A model generated the notes under the pieces. The model worked only from the letters and a program-made list of their open reading frames with translations, had not been told where the DNA came from and did no database searches. The position numbers were made by a program, and so were the translations under genes. From an uncultured Bacteroides sp. (GTDB lineage: Bacteria; Bacteroidota; Bacteroidia; Bacteroidales; Bacteroidaceae), in contig CASENE010000018.1 in NCBI GenBank assembly GCA_949289265.1, positions 29,137 to 93,136 of the forward strand: a DNA stretch of 64,000 bases, written 5' to 3'. How positions within the stretch are numbered: position 1 is the stretch's first letter; each line of letters opens with the position of its first letter. This document shows positions 54,730 through 64,000 of this stretch, piece after piece.

Positions 54730-55563
54730 ATGGATATAACTAAGGCTCATTTACTCTTTTTCTCGCCTACCCACACCTCCAAGCGTGTGGGCGAAGGTAT
54801 TGTGTATGGCTTGGGAGTGAAGGATGTCACGACGACCGACATGACCCACCAGGCTGCAGACCTGCCTGAGATTGCCTCCGACGTATTGACAATAGTAGTA
54901 GTTCCTGTCTATGGCGGACATATTCCCCATTTGGCCGCCCTGCGCATGGCCGGTTTGCGGGCAGCGGGCGCACCGGCGGTAGCCGTGGTGGTCTACGGCA
55001 ACCGTGCCTACGAAAAAGCCTTGCAGGAACTGAGTGTTTTTCTGGAGGGCAAGGGATTTCGTGTGATAGCCGGCGCCACCTTTGTGGGCGAACATTCGTA
55101 CAGCACCGCGCAAAAGCCGATTGCTGCCGGACGCCCTGACGCGCGGGATTTGGAAGAGGCTGCCGATTTGGGACGTCGGGTGATGGACAAAATACGGAAG
55201 GCCGGCTCCACAGACGGATGGCGCAGCGTGGACGTGAAACGCATTGCCCGTCCCAGGCAACCGCTGTTTCCGCTGCTACGTTTCGTTTGGCAAGTCATCC
55301 GGTTGCGTAAGAGCGGAAAACCGATGCCCGCCACTCCCACGGTGGACGAGACCTTGTGTAACCACTGCGGGAGTTGTGTGGCGGCTTGCCCCAACCAAGC
55401 CATCGTGAAAGGAGACGAGCTGCATACCCTGGCAGAACGTTGCATCCGCTGCTGCGCATGCGTCAAAGGCTGTCCGAAGCAAGCGCGCCGTTTCGACACG
55501 CCGTTTGCCACCCTCCTGGCCGAAAACTTCAAGAGGCGGAAAGAAAATAAAATGATTCTTTAA
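54730..55563 (+). CDS. EFR1 family ferredoxin-flavodoxin fusion
   Basis: A 277-residue protein with an N-terminal flavodoxin-like domain ([34 protein letters not shown]) and a C-terminal pair of 4Fe-4S motifs, [12 protein letters not shown] and [12 protein letters not shown]. The layout matches EFR1-type proteins of anaerobes, thought to move electrons between ferredoxin and flavin partners. I use the ATG at 54730; a GTG three codons upstream is also in frame. Its last four bases overlap the convergent tilS gene. Confidence 0.85.
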   Translation: MDITKAHLLFFSPTHTSKRVGEGIVYGLGVKDVTTTDMTHQAADLPEIASDVLTIVVVPVYGGHIPHLAALRMAGLRAAGAPAVAVVVYGNRAYEKALQELSVFLEGKGFRVIAGATFVGEHSYSTAQKPIAAGRPDARDLEEAADLGRRVMDKIRKAGSTDGWRSVDVKRIARPRQPLFPLLRFVWQVIRLRKSGKPMPATPTVDETLCNHCGSCVAACPNQAIVKGDELHTLAERCIRCCACVKGCPKQARRFDTPFATLLAENFKRRKENKMIL

Positions 55564-56834
55564 CGGACGATTCGGACGAGTGTGACCCGGCGTGTAGACT
55601 CGTCCACACGGAAACGGTGGTCAATGCGCTCGCCCACCAGCCAAACGATGTCTTCCCCCATACACAGCACCCACTGCCGCTCTTTTTGAAGCAAAGAAAA
55701 CTTGCGGTCGGTCAGATAGTCGCTCACCTTCTTCTTCCCTTTCATCCCAAGGGGCACAAAGCAGTCTCCTTTCTGCCAAAGCCGCAAAGACAGTGGAAGC
55801 GGCAGCTTGTCGGCATCCAGGCAGGCCACGCTTTTGTCGCGCGGGACGACAAAGCCCAGCCCGCGCTCGAAGGTCTGGATGTCCAGCACGGGGGGAAGGA
55901 GCGTTGTGCGCTGCTCTATCAGCAACAAGTCCCGGTCCTTCACCACCTCCCAGTCGCCTGCGGTAAAACGTTTGCCGGCCTGTCCCTTCAGGCTGCGGAA
56001 AATATCCTCCGTCTGGCTCTCGTTGAACCCCAAGGGGTGCAGTATCTCAAAAAGCAAAGTCTCCGGGGCCCGCTCGGCCAGCAAGGCAGCTATGCGGACG
56101 GCCCTTCCCTCCCGGCACAAGACGCGGGCGCGCCCTTCGTCCACAGCCTGCCGGTAAAGCAAAGAGGCGTCGGCCAGATGGGCAGCGGTCTTCAGGAGGT
56201 TTTCTTTGGCTGCCGGATTTATCTGTTGCATGAGCGGGAGGAGGTGGAGACGGATTTTGTTCCGCAAGTATTCATCTTCCAGGTTGGTGCTGTCGGTGAC
56301 GTATGCCTGCCCCAGGCCTTGCAGGTATTCCATGATTTCCCGGCGGTCTACGCACAACAAGGGGCGGACGATGTATCCGTTGCGCGGACGTATCCCTTGC
56401 AAGCCGTTGATTCCCGTTCCGCGCAGCAGGTTGAGCAAGAAGGTTTCGGCACTGTCGTCGCGGTGGTGCGCGACAGCGACGGCTTGGGCATGACATGCCC
56501 GACGCAGTTGCTCGAACCAGGCGTAGCGCAGTTCGCGGGCAGCCATTTCGATAGAGATGTGCCGGCGGGCAGCCTCGCTGGCCGTGTCGAAGCGGACGAC
56601 GTGCAGGGGGACGCGCCACTCTTCGCAAAGGCTGCGGACAAAAGCCTCATCGCGGTCTGACTCTTCGCCCCGCAGGCAGAAATTGCAGTGGGCGGCCTCG
56701 CACGCATAGCCCAACGACAACAACACGCGCAGCAGAGCCACGGAGTCGGCCCCGCCGCTAAGGGCGACCAGCACCCGGTCTGATTCCTGTAAAAGTTGCT
56801 TTCGGGCTATGTAGTGTGCTACTTTCTGTTTCAT
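55560..56834 (-). CDS. tilS: tRNA(Ile)-lysidine synthase
   Basis: Adds lysine to C34 of tRNA-Ile(CAU), letting it read AUA. The 424-residue protein has the PP-loop SGGADS at 26-31, the [17 protein letters not shown] motif and C-terminal substrate-binding domains ([20 protein letters not shown]). It is essential in most bacteria. Its -7 box TATCTTTG lies only four bases before the start codon. Confidence 0.94.
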   Translation of the reverse strand: MKQKVAHYIARKQLLQESDRVLVALSGGADSVALLRVLLSLGYACEAAHCNFCLRGEESDRDEAFVRSLCEEWRVPLHVVRFDTASEAARRHISIEMAARELRYAWFEQLRRACHAQAVAVAHHRDDSAETFLLNLLRGTGINGLQGIRPRNGYIVRPLLCVDRREIMEYLQGLGQAYVTDSTNLEDEYLRNKIRLHLLPLMQQINPAAKENLLKTAAHLADASLLYRQAVDEGRARVLCREGRAVRIAALLAERAPETLLFEILHPLGFNESQTEDIFRSLKGQAGKRFTAGDWEVVKDRDLLLIEQRTTLLPPVLDIQTFERGLGFVVPRDKSVACLDADKLPLPLSLRLWQKGDCFVPLGMKGKKKVSDYLTDRKFSLLQKERQWVLCMGEDIVWLVGERIDHRFRVDESTRRVTLVRIVR

Positions 56835-56838
56835 GGGA

Positions 56839-56846
56839 CAAAGATA
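56839..56846 (-). promoter_or_regulatory. -7 box TATCTTTG abutting the tilS start codon
   Basis: Minus-strand TATCTTTG is followed by TCCC and then the ATG at 56834. With the usual distance from this box to the start site, tilS mRNA would have a 5' leader of zero to two bases. Confidence 0.55.
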
Positions 56847-56932
56847 GGACTTTCTTCGCAGAAAACGCCGGCACGTTCCCGGATTTTCCGCCCGGCGGAT
56901 GCGGCCCTTCCCTCCGGCCTGTCCTATTCTTA

Positions 56933-57075
56933 TTCAACAGCTTGGTTTTCAGCGCACAGTGAGACTATAGTTCCCGCTTGCTGGGAGTAGAGTCCCAGGT
57001 AGCAGGAGATAGAGTCCCAGCTTGCTGGAGATAGGACGCCCGGTCAAGGAGAATAAAGCCCCGCCCGGACGATAC
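56933..57075. repeat. Leader-bearing GGGA..TCCC palindrome array, copy 3
   Basis: A leader TTTTCAGCGCACAGTG (56946-56961) precedes dyads centred near 56968, 56989, 57011 and 57033, spaced 21-22 bp: GAGACTATAGTTCCC, GGGAGTAGAGTCCC, GGAGATAGAGTCCC and a decayed fourth. Spacers such as CCAGCTTGCTGG are themselves palindromic. It lies between the divergent tilS and M23 promoters, which share this 320-bp gap. Confidence 0.8.
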
Positions 57076-57118
57076 GCATCTCCCGCGCCAGGCAACAAAA
57101 AAGAATCTGCCCCGGCAC

Positions 57119-57149
57119 ATTGCAGACCGCCACATAATCCTTATCTTTG
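57119..57149 (+). promoter_or_regulatory. Promoter of the M23 peptidase gene
   Basis: ATTG at 57119-57122 (one mismatch to TTTG) and TATCTTTG at 57142-57149, 19 bases apart. The box ends five bases before the ATG at 57155, so the first start codon would be leaderless, while the Met codon at 57173 would have a short leader. Confidence 0.6.
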
Positions 57150-57154
57150 CCCTC

Positions 57155-58831
57155 ATGAAAATACGATTACCCATGATAAACAAGTTGCTCCGCCTGATGC
57201 CCGTCTGCGCCCTGTTCTTGCTGACGGACGCGCAGGCGCAAGACAGGACTTTTGTGCCTCCTTTCGATTTCCCACTCACGTTCAGCGGCAATTTTGGCGA
57301 AATACGCGCCAACCATTTCCACGGCGGCCTGGACTTCAAGACCGGGGGAGCCACGGGCAAGCCGGTACGGGCTTTGGCCGAAGGACACGTGTCGCGCATC
57401 CGGGTCACGCACGGTTCGGGATACGTGCTGCACGTGACCTATGACAATGGCTACACCACCATCAACCGGCACCTCAGCGCCTTTGTGGGCGAGATGGCCC
57501 GCCGGGTAGAGGCTTTGCAATATGCCGAAGAGAGCTGGGAAGTAGACCTCACTCCCACCCCCGACGAATACCCCGTGCATGCCGGACAGGTGATAGCCCT
57601 GAGCGGCAATACCGGCTATTCCTTCGGGCCTCATCTGCACCTGGATTTGATAGAAGACAAGACGGGCGACAGCGTAGACCCGCTGCCCTTCTTCCGGACA
57701 TACGTGAAAGACCGCACGGCGCCGCGCGCCCAAGGCATCATGCTGTTTCCCCAACGGGGACAAGGCGTGGTCAACGGCTCGCAAAAGCCGCAAGCCTTTC
57801 CGCTGCATCCGCAAAAGGAGGTCACGGCCTGGGGACTGGTGGGCATCGGCATCCGGGCTTATGACTACATGGAGGGCGTCTCCAACCGATACGGGGTGCG
57901 CAGCGTGGTGCTCGAGGTGGACAGCCAAGAGGTGTTCCGCAGCGAGGTAGACCGCTTTAGCGACGACGAAAACCGGTATATCAACTCGTGGACTTACGGG
58001 CAATACATGAAGTCATTCATCGACCCGGGCAACCGCTTGCGCATGCTGCACGCCTCGAACGGCCGCCGCGGACTGGTGCTGATTGACGAAGAACGTCCCT
58101 ATCGCTTCACTTACCGCTTGAGCGACGCCCTGGGCAACACCTCGACCGTCCGCTTCACGGTGCAGGGCAAACGGATGCCCGTGCCCCACCAGACGGGACA
58201 CCGCGAGAAATACACCTTCCGGTGGAACCGCGTGAACGTGTTGCAAGAGCCTGGCCTCCTGCTGGTGGTGCCGAGAGACATGCTGTACGAAGATGCCTAC
58301 CTGAACTATGAGGCCTATGCAGACAGCGGCGACATCGCCTTGACCTACCGGCTGAACGATACCTCCATCCCCCTGCACGGCTGGTGCCAGATGTCCATCC
58401 GGCTTCGCCGCGAACCCGTGGCCGACACCACCAAATACTACGTGGCGGGCGTGAACCGCCGCGGGCGGAAATACTACGTGGGCGGACGCTATGAACAAGG
58501 CGCCATGAAAGTCCGCATCCGCGAGTTGGGCACCTACACGGTGGCCGTCGACACAGTGCCTCCCCGGCTGACGCCTGTAAGCCCGAAAGCCTGGGGGCGT
58601 AACGGACGCATCGTCTTCAAAGCCACCGACCGCGAGACGGGAATCCGCTCCTACCGGGGCGCCATCGACGGGAAGTATGCCTTGTTCGGGAAGCCCAATT
58701 CCATCCAGGGGAACCTGGTGTGCGTGCTCGACCCGGAGCATGTAAAGAAAGGCGGCACCCACCGGCTGGAAATGACCGTGGAAGACAACTGCGGCAACCG
58801 CACGACGGAATACTACGACTTCACCTGGTAG
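57155..58831 (+). CDS. M23 family (LytM) metallopeptidase, exported
   Basis: A 558-residue periplasmic protein. A signal peptide ends near AQAQ (residue 29). The LytM domain at about 45-180 has zinc ligands His56 and Asp60 (NHFHGGLDF) and His160/His162 (SFGPHLHLDL), all intact, so it probably cuts peptidoglycan cross-bridges. The remaining 370 residues are beta-rich domains with repeated patterns (FRWNRVNVLQEPGLLLVVPR, VRIRELGTYTVAVDTVPPRL) typical of the long Bacteroides M23 proteins. Translation may start at MKIRLP (57155) or MINKLL (57173). Confidence 0.88.
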   Translation: MKIRLPMINKLLRLMPVCALFLLTDAQAQDRTFVPPFDFPLTFSGNFGEIRANHFHGGLDFKTGGATGKPVRALAEGHVSRIRVTHGSGYVLHVTYDNGYTTINRHLSAFVGEMARRVEALQYAEESWEVDLTPTPDEYPVHAGQVIALSGNTGYSFGPHLHLDLIEDKTGDSVDPLPFFRTYVKDRTAPRAQGIMLFPQRGQGVVNGSQKPQAFPLHPQKEVTAWGLVGIGIRAYDYMEGVSNRYGVRSVVLEVDSQEVFRSEVDRFSDDENRYINSWTYGQYMKSFIDPGNRLRMLHASNGRRGLVLIDEERPYRFTYRLSDALGNTSTVRFTVQGKRMPVPHQTGHREKYTFRWNRVNVLQEPGLLLVVPRDMLYEDAYLNYEAYADSGDIALTYRLNDTSIPLHGWCQMSIRLRREPVADTTKYYVAGVNRRGRKYYVGGRYEQGAMKVRIRELGTYTVAVDTVPPRLTPVSPKAWGRNGRIVFKATDRETGIRSYRGAIDGKYALFGKPNSIQGNLVCVLDPEHVKKGGTHRLEMTVEDNCGNRTTEYYDFTW

Positions 58832-58921
58832 GCACCCGTTCTTCACCCCGCAAGCACCGTGACTTAAAGACTTATCCTCAAGCATCAGTATTTAATCATT
58901 CATAAAAACCATTCAACAACA

Positions 58922-60568
58922 ATGAGAAACAAAAGACTGACTCTCTTCTTCCTGCTCATGACGGCCGTGGCCACGTATCTGCCGGCCTGCACGAACCTGA
59001 TTGTAGGCAAGAACGCTTCGACTGATGGCTCCACCATCGTATCCTATTCGGCCGACTCCTATGCTTTGTTCGGCGAGTTGTATCACTATCCTGCCGGCAT
59101 CCATCCCAAAGGCACCATGATGAATATCTACGAATGGGACACGGGGAAATACCTGGGACAAATCGAGCAGGCCCGCCAGACCTACAACGTGATAGGCAAC
59201 ATGAACGAGTTTCAGCTGACCATCGGCGAGACCACCTTTGGCGGCCGTCCCGAACTGGTGGACACCACCGGCATCATCGACTATGGCAGCCTGATTTACC
59301 TGGGGTTGCAGCGTTCGCGCAATGCCCGCGAAGCCATCAAGGTGATGACCGAGCTGGTGCAGGAATACGGATACTACAGCAGTGGCGAATCATTCACCAT
59401 CGCCGACCCTAACGAAATCTGGATCATGGAGATGATTGGCAAGGGCCCGGGCGTGCGTGGCGCGGTCTGGGTGGCAGTGCGCGTGCCGGACGATTGCATA
59501 TCGGCCCATGCCAACCACAGCCGCATCCACCAATTCGACCTGAACGACAAGGAGAACTGCATCTACTCGCCCGACGTCATCTCTTTTGCCCGCGAGAAAG
59601 GCTACTTCAGCGGCGTCAACAAGGACTTCAGCTTCTCCAAGGCCTATGCGCCTACCGGCTTCGGCGAACTGCGCTATTGCGAAGCCCGCGTGTGGAGCTA
59701 CTACAACATGTTTACTGACCACGGACAGGAATACCTTTCTTATATAGAAGGCACAGACCCTACACCCATGCCCCTCTTCGTAAAGCCCAACCGCAAGATT
59801 TCCGTACAAGACGTGAAGAACGCCATGCGCGACCACTACGAAGGCACACCGCTGGACATCAGCCAGGACTTTGGCGCAGGAGCCTACCACACGCCCTACC
59901 GCCTCTCGCCCCTTGACTTCGAGGTGGACGGACAAAAGTACTTCAACGAACGCCCCATCTCCACGCAACAGACCGGCTTTGTCTTCGTGGCCCAGATGCG
60001 TGCCGACCTGCCCGATGCCATAGGCGGCGTGCTGTGGTTCGGCACGGACGATGCCAACATGACCGTCTTCACGCCCGTCTATTGCTGCACCGACAAAGTG
60101 CCCGCGTGCTACACCCGCGTGGACGGTGCCGACTACATCACCTTCTCCTGGAACTCTGCCTTCTGGATATTCAACTGGGTGGCCAACATGGTATATCCGC
60201 GCTACGACCTCCTGATTGGCGACGTGCGCGCCACACAGACCGAACTGGAGAACGCCTTCAACGCCGCACAGCCCGGCATCGAATCCGCCGCCCTCCAACT
60301 GATGCAGACCGACCCCGGCAAGGCCAAGGCTTTGCTGACCAGCTACACCCATATGACCGCGCAAAGCACCCTCGACACCTGGAAGCGTTTGGGCGAATAT
60401 CTCGTGGTGAAATATGCCGACGGCGTCATCCGCCGCACCAACAAAGACGGCAGTTTCGAACGCAACTCCATCGGACAGCCCGCCGGAGTCATCCGCCCGG
60501 GATTCCCCGAAGACTTCATGCGCGAATACGTAAAACAGACAGGAGACCGATATAAAATGCCCGAATAA
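58922..60568 (+). CDS. C69 family dipeptidase
   Basis: A 548-residue exported Ntn-hydrolase. After a hydrophobic leader (LFFLLMTAVATYLPA) comes Cys23, the N-terminal nucleophile in ACTNLIVGKNASTDGSTIVS. Further family blocks are ESFTIADPNEIWIMEMIGKG, AHANHSRIHQFDL and CCTDKVPACYTR. C69 enzymes release N-terminal dipeptides; gut Bacteroides carry several. The LPAC sequence resembles a lipobox, but here the Cys is probably the catalytic residue. Confidence 0.88.
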   Translation: MRNKRLTLFFLLMTAVATYLPACTNLIVGKNASTDGSTIVSYSADSYALFGELYHYPAGIHPKGTMMNIYEWDTGKYLGQIEQARQTYNVIGNMNEFQLTIGETTFGGRPELVDTTGIIDYGSLIYLGLQRSRNAREAIKVMTELVQEYGYYSSGESFTIADPNEIWIMEMIGKGPGVRGAVWVAVRVPDDCISAHANHSRIHQFDLNDKENCIYSPDVISFAREKGYFSGVNKDFSFSKAYAPTGFGELRYCEARVWSYYNMFTDHGQEYLSYIEGTDPTPMPLFVKPNRKISVQDVKNAMRDHYEGTPLDISQDFGAGAYHTPYRLSPLDFEVDGQKYFNERPISTQQTGFVFVAQMRADLPDAIGGVLWFGTDDANMTVFTPVYCCTDKVPACYTRVDGADYITFSWNSAFWIFNWVANMVYPRYDLLIGDVRATQTELENAFNAAQPGIESAALQLMQTDPGKAKALLTSYTHMTAQSTLDTWKRLGEYLVVKYADGVIRRTNKDGSFERNSIGQPAGVIRPGFPEDFMREYVKQTGDRYKMPE

Positions 60569-60599
60569 TTTGTTAGTTCGTTTTATCTCATTATCTTTG
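60569..60599 (+). promoter_or_regulatory. Phosphohexomutase promoter (TTTG-N19-TATCTTTG)
   Basis: TTTG at 60569-60572 and TATCTTTG at 60592-60599 with 19 bases between, a perfect match to the consensus. The ATG at 60654 gives a leader of about 50 nt. The TTTG lies immediately after the C69 stop codon. Confidence 0.85.
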
Positions 60600-60653
60600 T
60601 AGGCGATTGAAAAACAAAGGCAGAGATGAAATAACCTTTAAAATATCATATTC

Positions 60654-62396
60654 ATGGAGAATCAAGAACTCATCAAGCAAGTGACCGAGAAAGCCGAACA
60701 GTGGTTGACCCCTGCTTACGACGCAGAGACCCAGGCTGAAGTGAAACGTATGCTGGCCAACGAGGACAAGACCGAGTTGATAGACAGCTTCTACAAGGAT
60801 TTGGAATTTGGCACTGGCGGCCTGCGTGGCATCATGGGAGCCGGCAGCAACCGCATGAACATCTATACAGTGGGCGCCGCCACGCAAGGCATGGCCAACT
60901 ACCTGAACAAGTGTTTCAAAGACAAAGGACAGATTTCGGTGGTGGTCGGCCACGATTGCCGCAATAACAGCCGCAAGTTTGCCGAAATCTCGGCAGACAT
61001 CTTCTCGGCCAACGGCATCAAGGTTTACCTCTTCGACGACCTGCGCCCTACGCCGGAAGTATCCTTTGCCATCCGTCACCTGGGTTGCCAGAGCGGCATC
61101 AACATCACGGCTAGCCACAACCCACGCGAATACAACGGCTATAAAGCCTATTGGGAAGACGGAGCCCAGGTATTGGCGCCGCACGACACAGCCATCATCG
61201 ACGAGGTGAACAAGGTAACAGTGGCCGACATCAAATTCCAAGGCAACAAAGACCTCATCCAAATCATCGGAGAAGACATTGACAAGGTTTATCTGGAAAA
61301 GATACACTCCATCTCCATCGACCCCGAAGTCATCAAGCGTCAGAAAGACCTGTGCATTGTCTACACGCCCTTGCACGGCGCAGGCCGCACGCTCATCCCC
61401 TGGTCGCTGAAAGTATGGGGCTTCGAGAACGTGCATTGCGTGGAAGAACAGATGGTGAAAGACGGCAACTTCCCCACCGTGGTTTCGCCGAATCCCGAGA
61501 ACGCCGAGGCACTGACACTGGCCATCAAGCTCGCCAAACAACTGGATGCCGACATCGTCATGGCCAGCGACCCCGACGCCGACCGCGTGGGCATGGCCTG
61601 CAAGAACGACAAAGGCGAATGGGTGCTCATCAACGGCAACCAGACGTGCCTCATCTTCCTGTATTACATCATCCGCAACCGCATCGCCACGGGCAAGATG
61701 AAACCGGGCGACTTCATCGTGAAGACCATCGTGACCACGGAACTCATCAAGGCAGTGGCCGACAAGAACCACATCGAGATGCGCGACTGCTACACAGGAT
61801 TCAAATGGATTGCCCGCGAAATCCGCCTGAGCGAAGGCAAGCAGCAATACATCGGTGGCGGCGAAGAGAGCTACGGCTTCCTGGCCGAAGACTTCGTGCG
61901 CGACAAAGACGCCGTTTCCGCCTGCTCGCTCTTGGCCGAAATCTGCGCTTGGGCCAAAGACCAGGGCAAGACGCTGTATGATATCCTGATGGAAATCTAC
62001 CAGGAATACGGCTTCTCGAAGGAAACGACCGTCAACGTAGTGAAACCCGGAAAGACCGGCGCCGAAGAGATTCAGAAGATGATGAGCGACTTCCGCGCCA
62101 ACCCGCCCAAAGAAATCGGCGGTTCGCCCGTGGTGCTGACCAAGGACTATAAGACCCTGAAGGCTACGGACAACCATGGCAACGTGACAGACCTGCAGAT
62201 GCCGGAGACGTCCAACGTGCTGCAATACTTCACGGAAGACGGCACGAAGATTTCCGTCCGCCCCTCCGGCACAGAACCTAAGATTAAGTTCTACATCGAG
62301 GTGAAAGGCCAGATGAAGTGCGCCGGATGCTACGAAAAGGCTTGCGCGGAAGCCGCACAGAAGGTGGAAGCCGTACGCAAATCGCTGGGCATCTGA
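60654..62396 (+). CDS. Phospho-sugar mutase (phosphoglucomutase/phosphomannomutase)
   Basis: A 580-residue alpha-D-phosphohexomutase of the long type. The N-terminal FGTGGLRGIMGAGSNRMN is followed by the phosphoserine loop TASHNPREYNGYKAYWEDGA, the metal loop ASDPDADRVG, the sugar loop GGGEESYGFLAEDFVRDKD and the phosphate loop RPSGTEPKIKFYIEV. It interconverts hexose-1- and hexose-6-phosphates; glucose and mannose are the most probable substrates. It has its own promoter and terminator. Confidence 0.92.
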   Translation: MENQELIKQVTEKAEQWLTPAYDAETQAEVKRMLANEDKTELIDSFYKDLEFGTGGLRGIMGAGSNRMNIYTVGAATQGMANYLNKCFKDKGQISVVVGHDCRNNSRKFAEISADIFSANGIKVYLFDDLRPTPEVSFAIRHLGCQSGINITASHNPREYNGYKAYWEDGAQVLAPHDTAIIDEVNKVTVADIKFQGNKDLIQIIGEDIDKVYLEKIHSISIDPEVIKRQKDLCIVYTPLHGAGRTLIPWSLKVWGFENVHCVEEQMVKDGNFPTVVSPNPENAEALTLAIKLAKQLDADIVMASDPDADRVGMACKNDKGEWVLINGNQTCLIFLYYIIRNRIATGKMKPGDFIVKTIVTTELIKAVADKNHIEMRDCYTGFKWIAREIRLSEGKQQYIGGGEESYGFLAEDFVRDKDAVSACSLLAEICAWAKDQGKTLYDILMEIYQEYGFSKETTVNVVKPGKTGAEEIQKMMSDFRANPPKEIGGSPVVLTKDYKTLKATDNHGNVTDLQMPETSNVLQYFTEDGTKISVRPSGTEPKIKFYIEVKGQMKCAGCYEKACAEAAQKVEAVRKSLGI

Positions 62397-62419
62397 TAAA
62401 CCAATCCCAACAACAGGAC

Positions 62420-62456
62420 AAGGGTGTGTCTAAACAAAGGCACACCCTTTCTTTTT
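62420..62456 (+). terminator. Phosphohexomutase terminator
   Basis: AAGGGTGTG at 62420-62428 pairs with CACACCCTT at 62441-62449, followed by TCTTTTTG. Confidence 0.88.
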
Positions 62457-62472
62457 GCCGGTACAACCGCAG

Positions 62473-62516
62473 CCGACATAGTGCTCAACTACGTCCGACA
62501 TAGTGCTCAACTACGT
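62473..62516. repeat. Two palindromic 22-bp units
   Basis: Two identical 22-bp units lie in tandem at 62473-62494 and 62495-62516. Each holds the dyad GACATAGT-5 nt-ACTACGTC (seven of eight positions paired). It lies between the terminators of the convergent phosphohexomutase and aldolase genes. Confidence 0.8.
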
Positions 62517-62536
62517 CCAAACCATGAAACGCCCGG

Positions 62537-62578
62537 ATAAAAACAACCGCTCCGGCCTGGCGAACCAAACCGGAGCGG
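62537..62578 (-). terminator. Aldolase gene terminator
   Basis: CCGCTCCGG at 62547-62555 pairs with CCGGAGCGG at 62570-62578. On the minus strand a T-run follows (TTGTTTTTAT). It lies about 70 bases after the fba stop. Confidence 0.8.
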
Positions 62579-62650
62579 AATAAAAGGCTATGCAGATTCC
62601 ACGAAGCGCGCGGGCTATCGGGAACCCGAATGGTTTAAGCGGCCGACTGA

Positions 62651-63655
62651 TTACTGAGCCAGCTTGCCGTTAGAGCCAAGCACGTTGATGATTTTGTGCT
62701 TGTACAGCTTCTCCATTTCGTCGCGAGCCGGACCCAGATACTTGCGGGGGTCGAACTCGGCGGGCTTCTCGGCGAAGACCTTGCGGATGGCAGCCGTCAT
62801 GGCCAGGCGAGAGTCGGAGTCGATGTTGATCTTGCAAACGGCAGACTTGGCAGCCTTGCGCAGCTCGTCTTCGGGGATACCGATGGCTGCTTCCAGCTTA
62901 CCGCCGTACTGGTTGATCATGTCTACGTATTCCTGAGGAACGGAAGAAGAACCGTGCAGCACGATGGGGAAGCCCGGCAGTTTCTCCATCACGGCATCCA
63001 ACACGTCGAATGCCAAGGGAGGAGGAACCAAACGGCCCGTAGCGGGGTCAACGTGGCACTGTTCGGGTTTGAACTTGTAGGCGCCGTGAGACGTGCCGAT
63101 GGAGATGGCCAAGCTGTCGCAGCCCGTGCGCGTTGCGAAGTCGATTACTTCCTCGGGGTTCGTATAAGTATGGTGTTCGGCAGAAACCTCGTCCTCCACA
63201 CCGGCCAATACGCCCAGTTCGCCTTCAACAGTCACGTCGTACTGGTGAGCATATTCTACGACCTTCTTCGTCAGAGCCACGTTTTCTTCGTAAGGCAAGT
63301 GCGAACCGTCGATCATGACAGAAGAGAATCCCATGTCCACGCAAGACTTGCACAGCTCGAAGCTGTCGCCGTGGTCGAGGTGCAGGACGATTTCCGGATG
63401 TTCGCATCCCAGTTCCTTGGCATACTGAACGGCGCCTTCGGCCATGTAACGCAGCAGAGTCTGGTTGGCATAGTTGCGGGCACCCTTGGAAACCTGCAGG
63501 ATGACGGGGCTCTTTTCTTCGGAAGAAGCCTTGATGATGGCCTGCAACTGCTCCATGTTGTTGAAGTTGAATGCCGGGATGGCATAACCGCCCTTAATGG
63601 CACGCGCAAACATCTCTTTGGTGTTTACGAGACCTAATTCTTTGTAATTAACCAT
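62651..63655 (-). CDS. fba: Fructose-bisphosphate aldolase, class II
   Basis: A zinc-dependent aldolase of glycolysis and gluconeogenesis, 334 residues. Signatures are YAIPAFNFNNMEQLQAII, the catalytic/zinc segment IVLHLDHGDSFELCKSCVD, the central SVMIDGSHLPYEENV, GTSHGAYKF and VLHGSSSVPQEYVDMINQYG. The length and these motifs fit the type IIB aldolases of Bacteroides. It has a promoter at 63695-63724 and a terminator. Confidence 0.95.
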   Translation of the reverse strand: MVNYKELGLVNTKEMFARAIKGGYAIPAFNFNNMEQLQAIIKASSEEKSPVILQVSKGARNYANQTLLRYMAEGAVQYAKELGCEHPEIVLHLDHGDSFELCKSCVDMGFSSVMIDGSHLPYEENVALTKKVVEYAHQYDVTVEGELGVLAGVEDEVSAEHHTYTNPEEVIDFATRTGCDSLAISIGTSHGAYKFKPEQCHVDPATGRLVPPPLAFDVLDAVMEKLPGFPIVLHGSSSVPQEYVDMINQYGGKLEAAIGIPEDELRKAAKSAVCKINIDSDSRLAMTAAIRKVFAEKPAEFDPRKYLGPARDEMEKLYKHKIINVLGSNGKLAQ

Positions 63656-63694
63656 GTTGTTTAAGATTTATTGTTAGTGAATCAAAATCCTATG

Positions 63695-63724
63695 CAAAAG
63701 TAATCATTCTCCCGCAAATACAAA
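63695..63724 (-). promoter_or_regulatory. fba promoter
   Basis: On the minus strand TTTG (63721-63724) precedes TACTTTTG (63695-63702) by 18 bases. The ATG at 63655 gives a leader of about 35 nt. Confidence 0.65.
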
Positions 63725-64000
63725 AAGGTGCAAGGCAATAAATTATAGGCATCGACGCACATTTTGCATAGAATTTAAATCCGCGGAACTTCCTTTAACA
63801 AAACTGCCGGCCGGAAGCCCCGCGTCCGTTGCCCGGTTCCGCCCCTCTCCGGGGGATACTATACCCGTTGGCGGAATTAAATCAGCGCATATTTAACTTT
63901 GCCAATGGGTTTGTTATTTTTATAGTTAATGTATTGTAGGATTGTAAGTGCGCTAATCTTCCCTATAATTCGGGTAAACAATCCGTCAGTATCTTTCGCA
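63725..64000. other. Right-edge intergenic sequence
   Basis: About 275 bases without a visible gene. The last 120 bases are AT-rich and end in TATCTTTCG, one mismatch from a -7 box, which suggests the promoter of a plus-strand gene just beyond the window. Confidence 0.35.

Noticed and set aside
58922-59010. C69 dipeptidase as a lipoprotein because of LPAC
   Set aside because: In this family the Cys at this place is the N-terminal nucleophile exposed by cleavage; the following TNLIVGKNASTDGS matches the family active-site start.

Overview
The window reads as a chromosomal segment of a GC-rich member of the Bacteroidaceae (Bacteroides, Phocaeicola or Mediterranea-like). Evidence for this is a short 286-residue primary sigma factor without region 1.1, many TAnnTTTG boxes of the Bacteroides -7 promoter type, a type III glutamine synthetase, a trp operon that starts with trpB, a Rho factor with a long disordered insertion, and several families typical of this group (DUF2027-Smr, DUF4827, DUF4468, C69 dipeptidase). 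Coding density is high and almost everything is core metabolism or housekeeping. I see no prophage, integrase, conjugative module, rRNA operon or CRISPR array.

Layout. 1-6.7 kb: truncated lipoprotein, Smr protein, queA-Nudix, phosphoglucosamine mutase, DUF4827 lipoprotein and an NrnA-type DHH phosphoesterase. 6.9-12.5 kb: a minus-strand xylose locus (Nudix-type regulator, xylB, xylA, xylose/H+ symporter). 12.8-18.7 kb: fabD, a YgiQ radical SAM protein and an OmpR-type two-component system. 18.7-22.4 kb: ferritin, HU-like protein, DUF4468 protein, a small basic protein and a GDPD phosphodiesterase. 22.7-24.8 kb: dapF-dapL (lysine and peptidoglycan DAP by the aminotransferase route). 25.1-29.8 kb: a nitrogen cluster (outer-membrane protein, P-II, Amt, GSIII). 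30.8-37.6 kb: trpL attenuator followed by trpBEGDCFA. 37.9-43.2 kb: DUF6125, a clostripain-like lipoprotein, a small secreted protein, rpoD and htrA. 43.5-51.6 kb: DUF6064, split ThrE exporter, tRNA-His, CapA, folD, ffh and rho. 52-64 kb: a GH43 lipoprotein, a beheaded GH35 galactosidase fragment, EFR1 ferredoxin, tilS, M23 peptidase, C69 dipeptidase, phosphohexomutase and class II aldolase.

The main signal not explained by genes is a set of ten intergenic arrays, about one per 6 kb. Each is made of tandem palindromic (hairpin) units with a period of 21-23 bp. Period and dyad symmetry are shared across the window, but unit sequence differs between arrays. Two families recur: one in three copies with a conserved leader (near 13.9, 30.6 and 56.9 kb) and one in two copies flanked by long imperfect inverted repeats (24.9 and 37.8 kb). 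In two other arrays the palindrome changes sequence part-way through while phase is kept, passing through a chimeric unit. A second clear regulatory signal is the trp leader peptide with three consecutive Trp codons and a terminator/antiterminator pair. All positions and comparisons were read by eye from the sequence; no database search was run.
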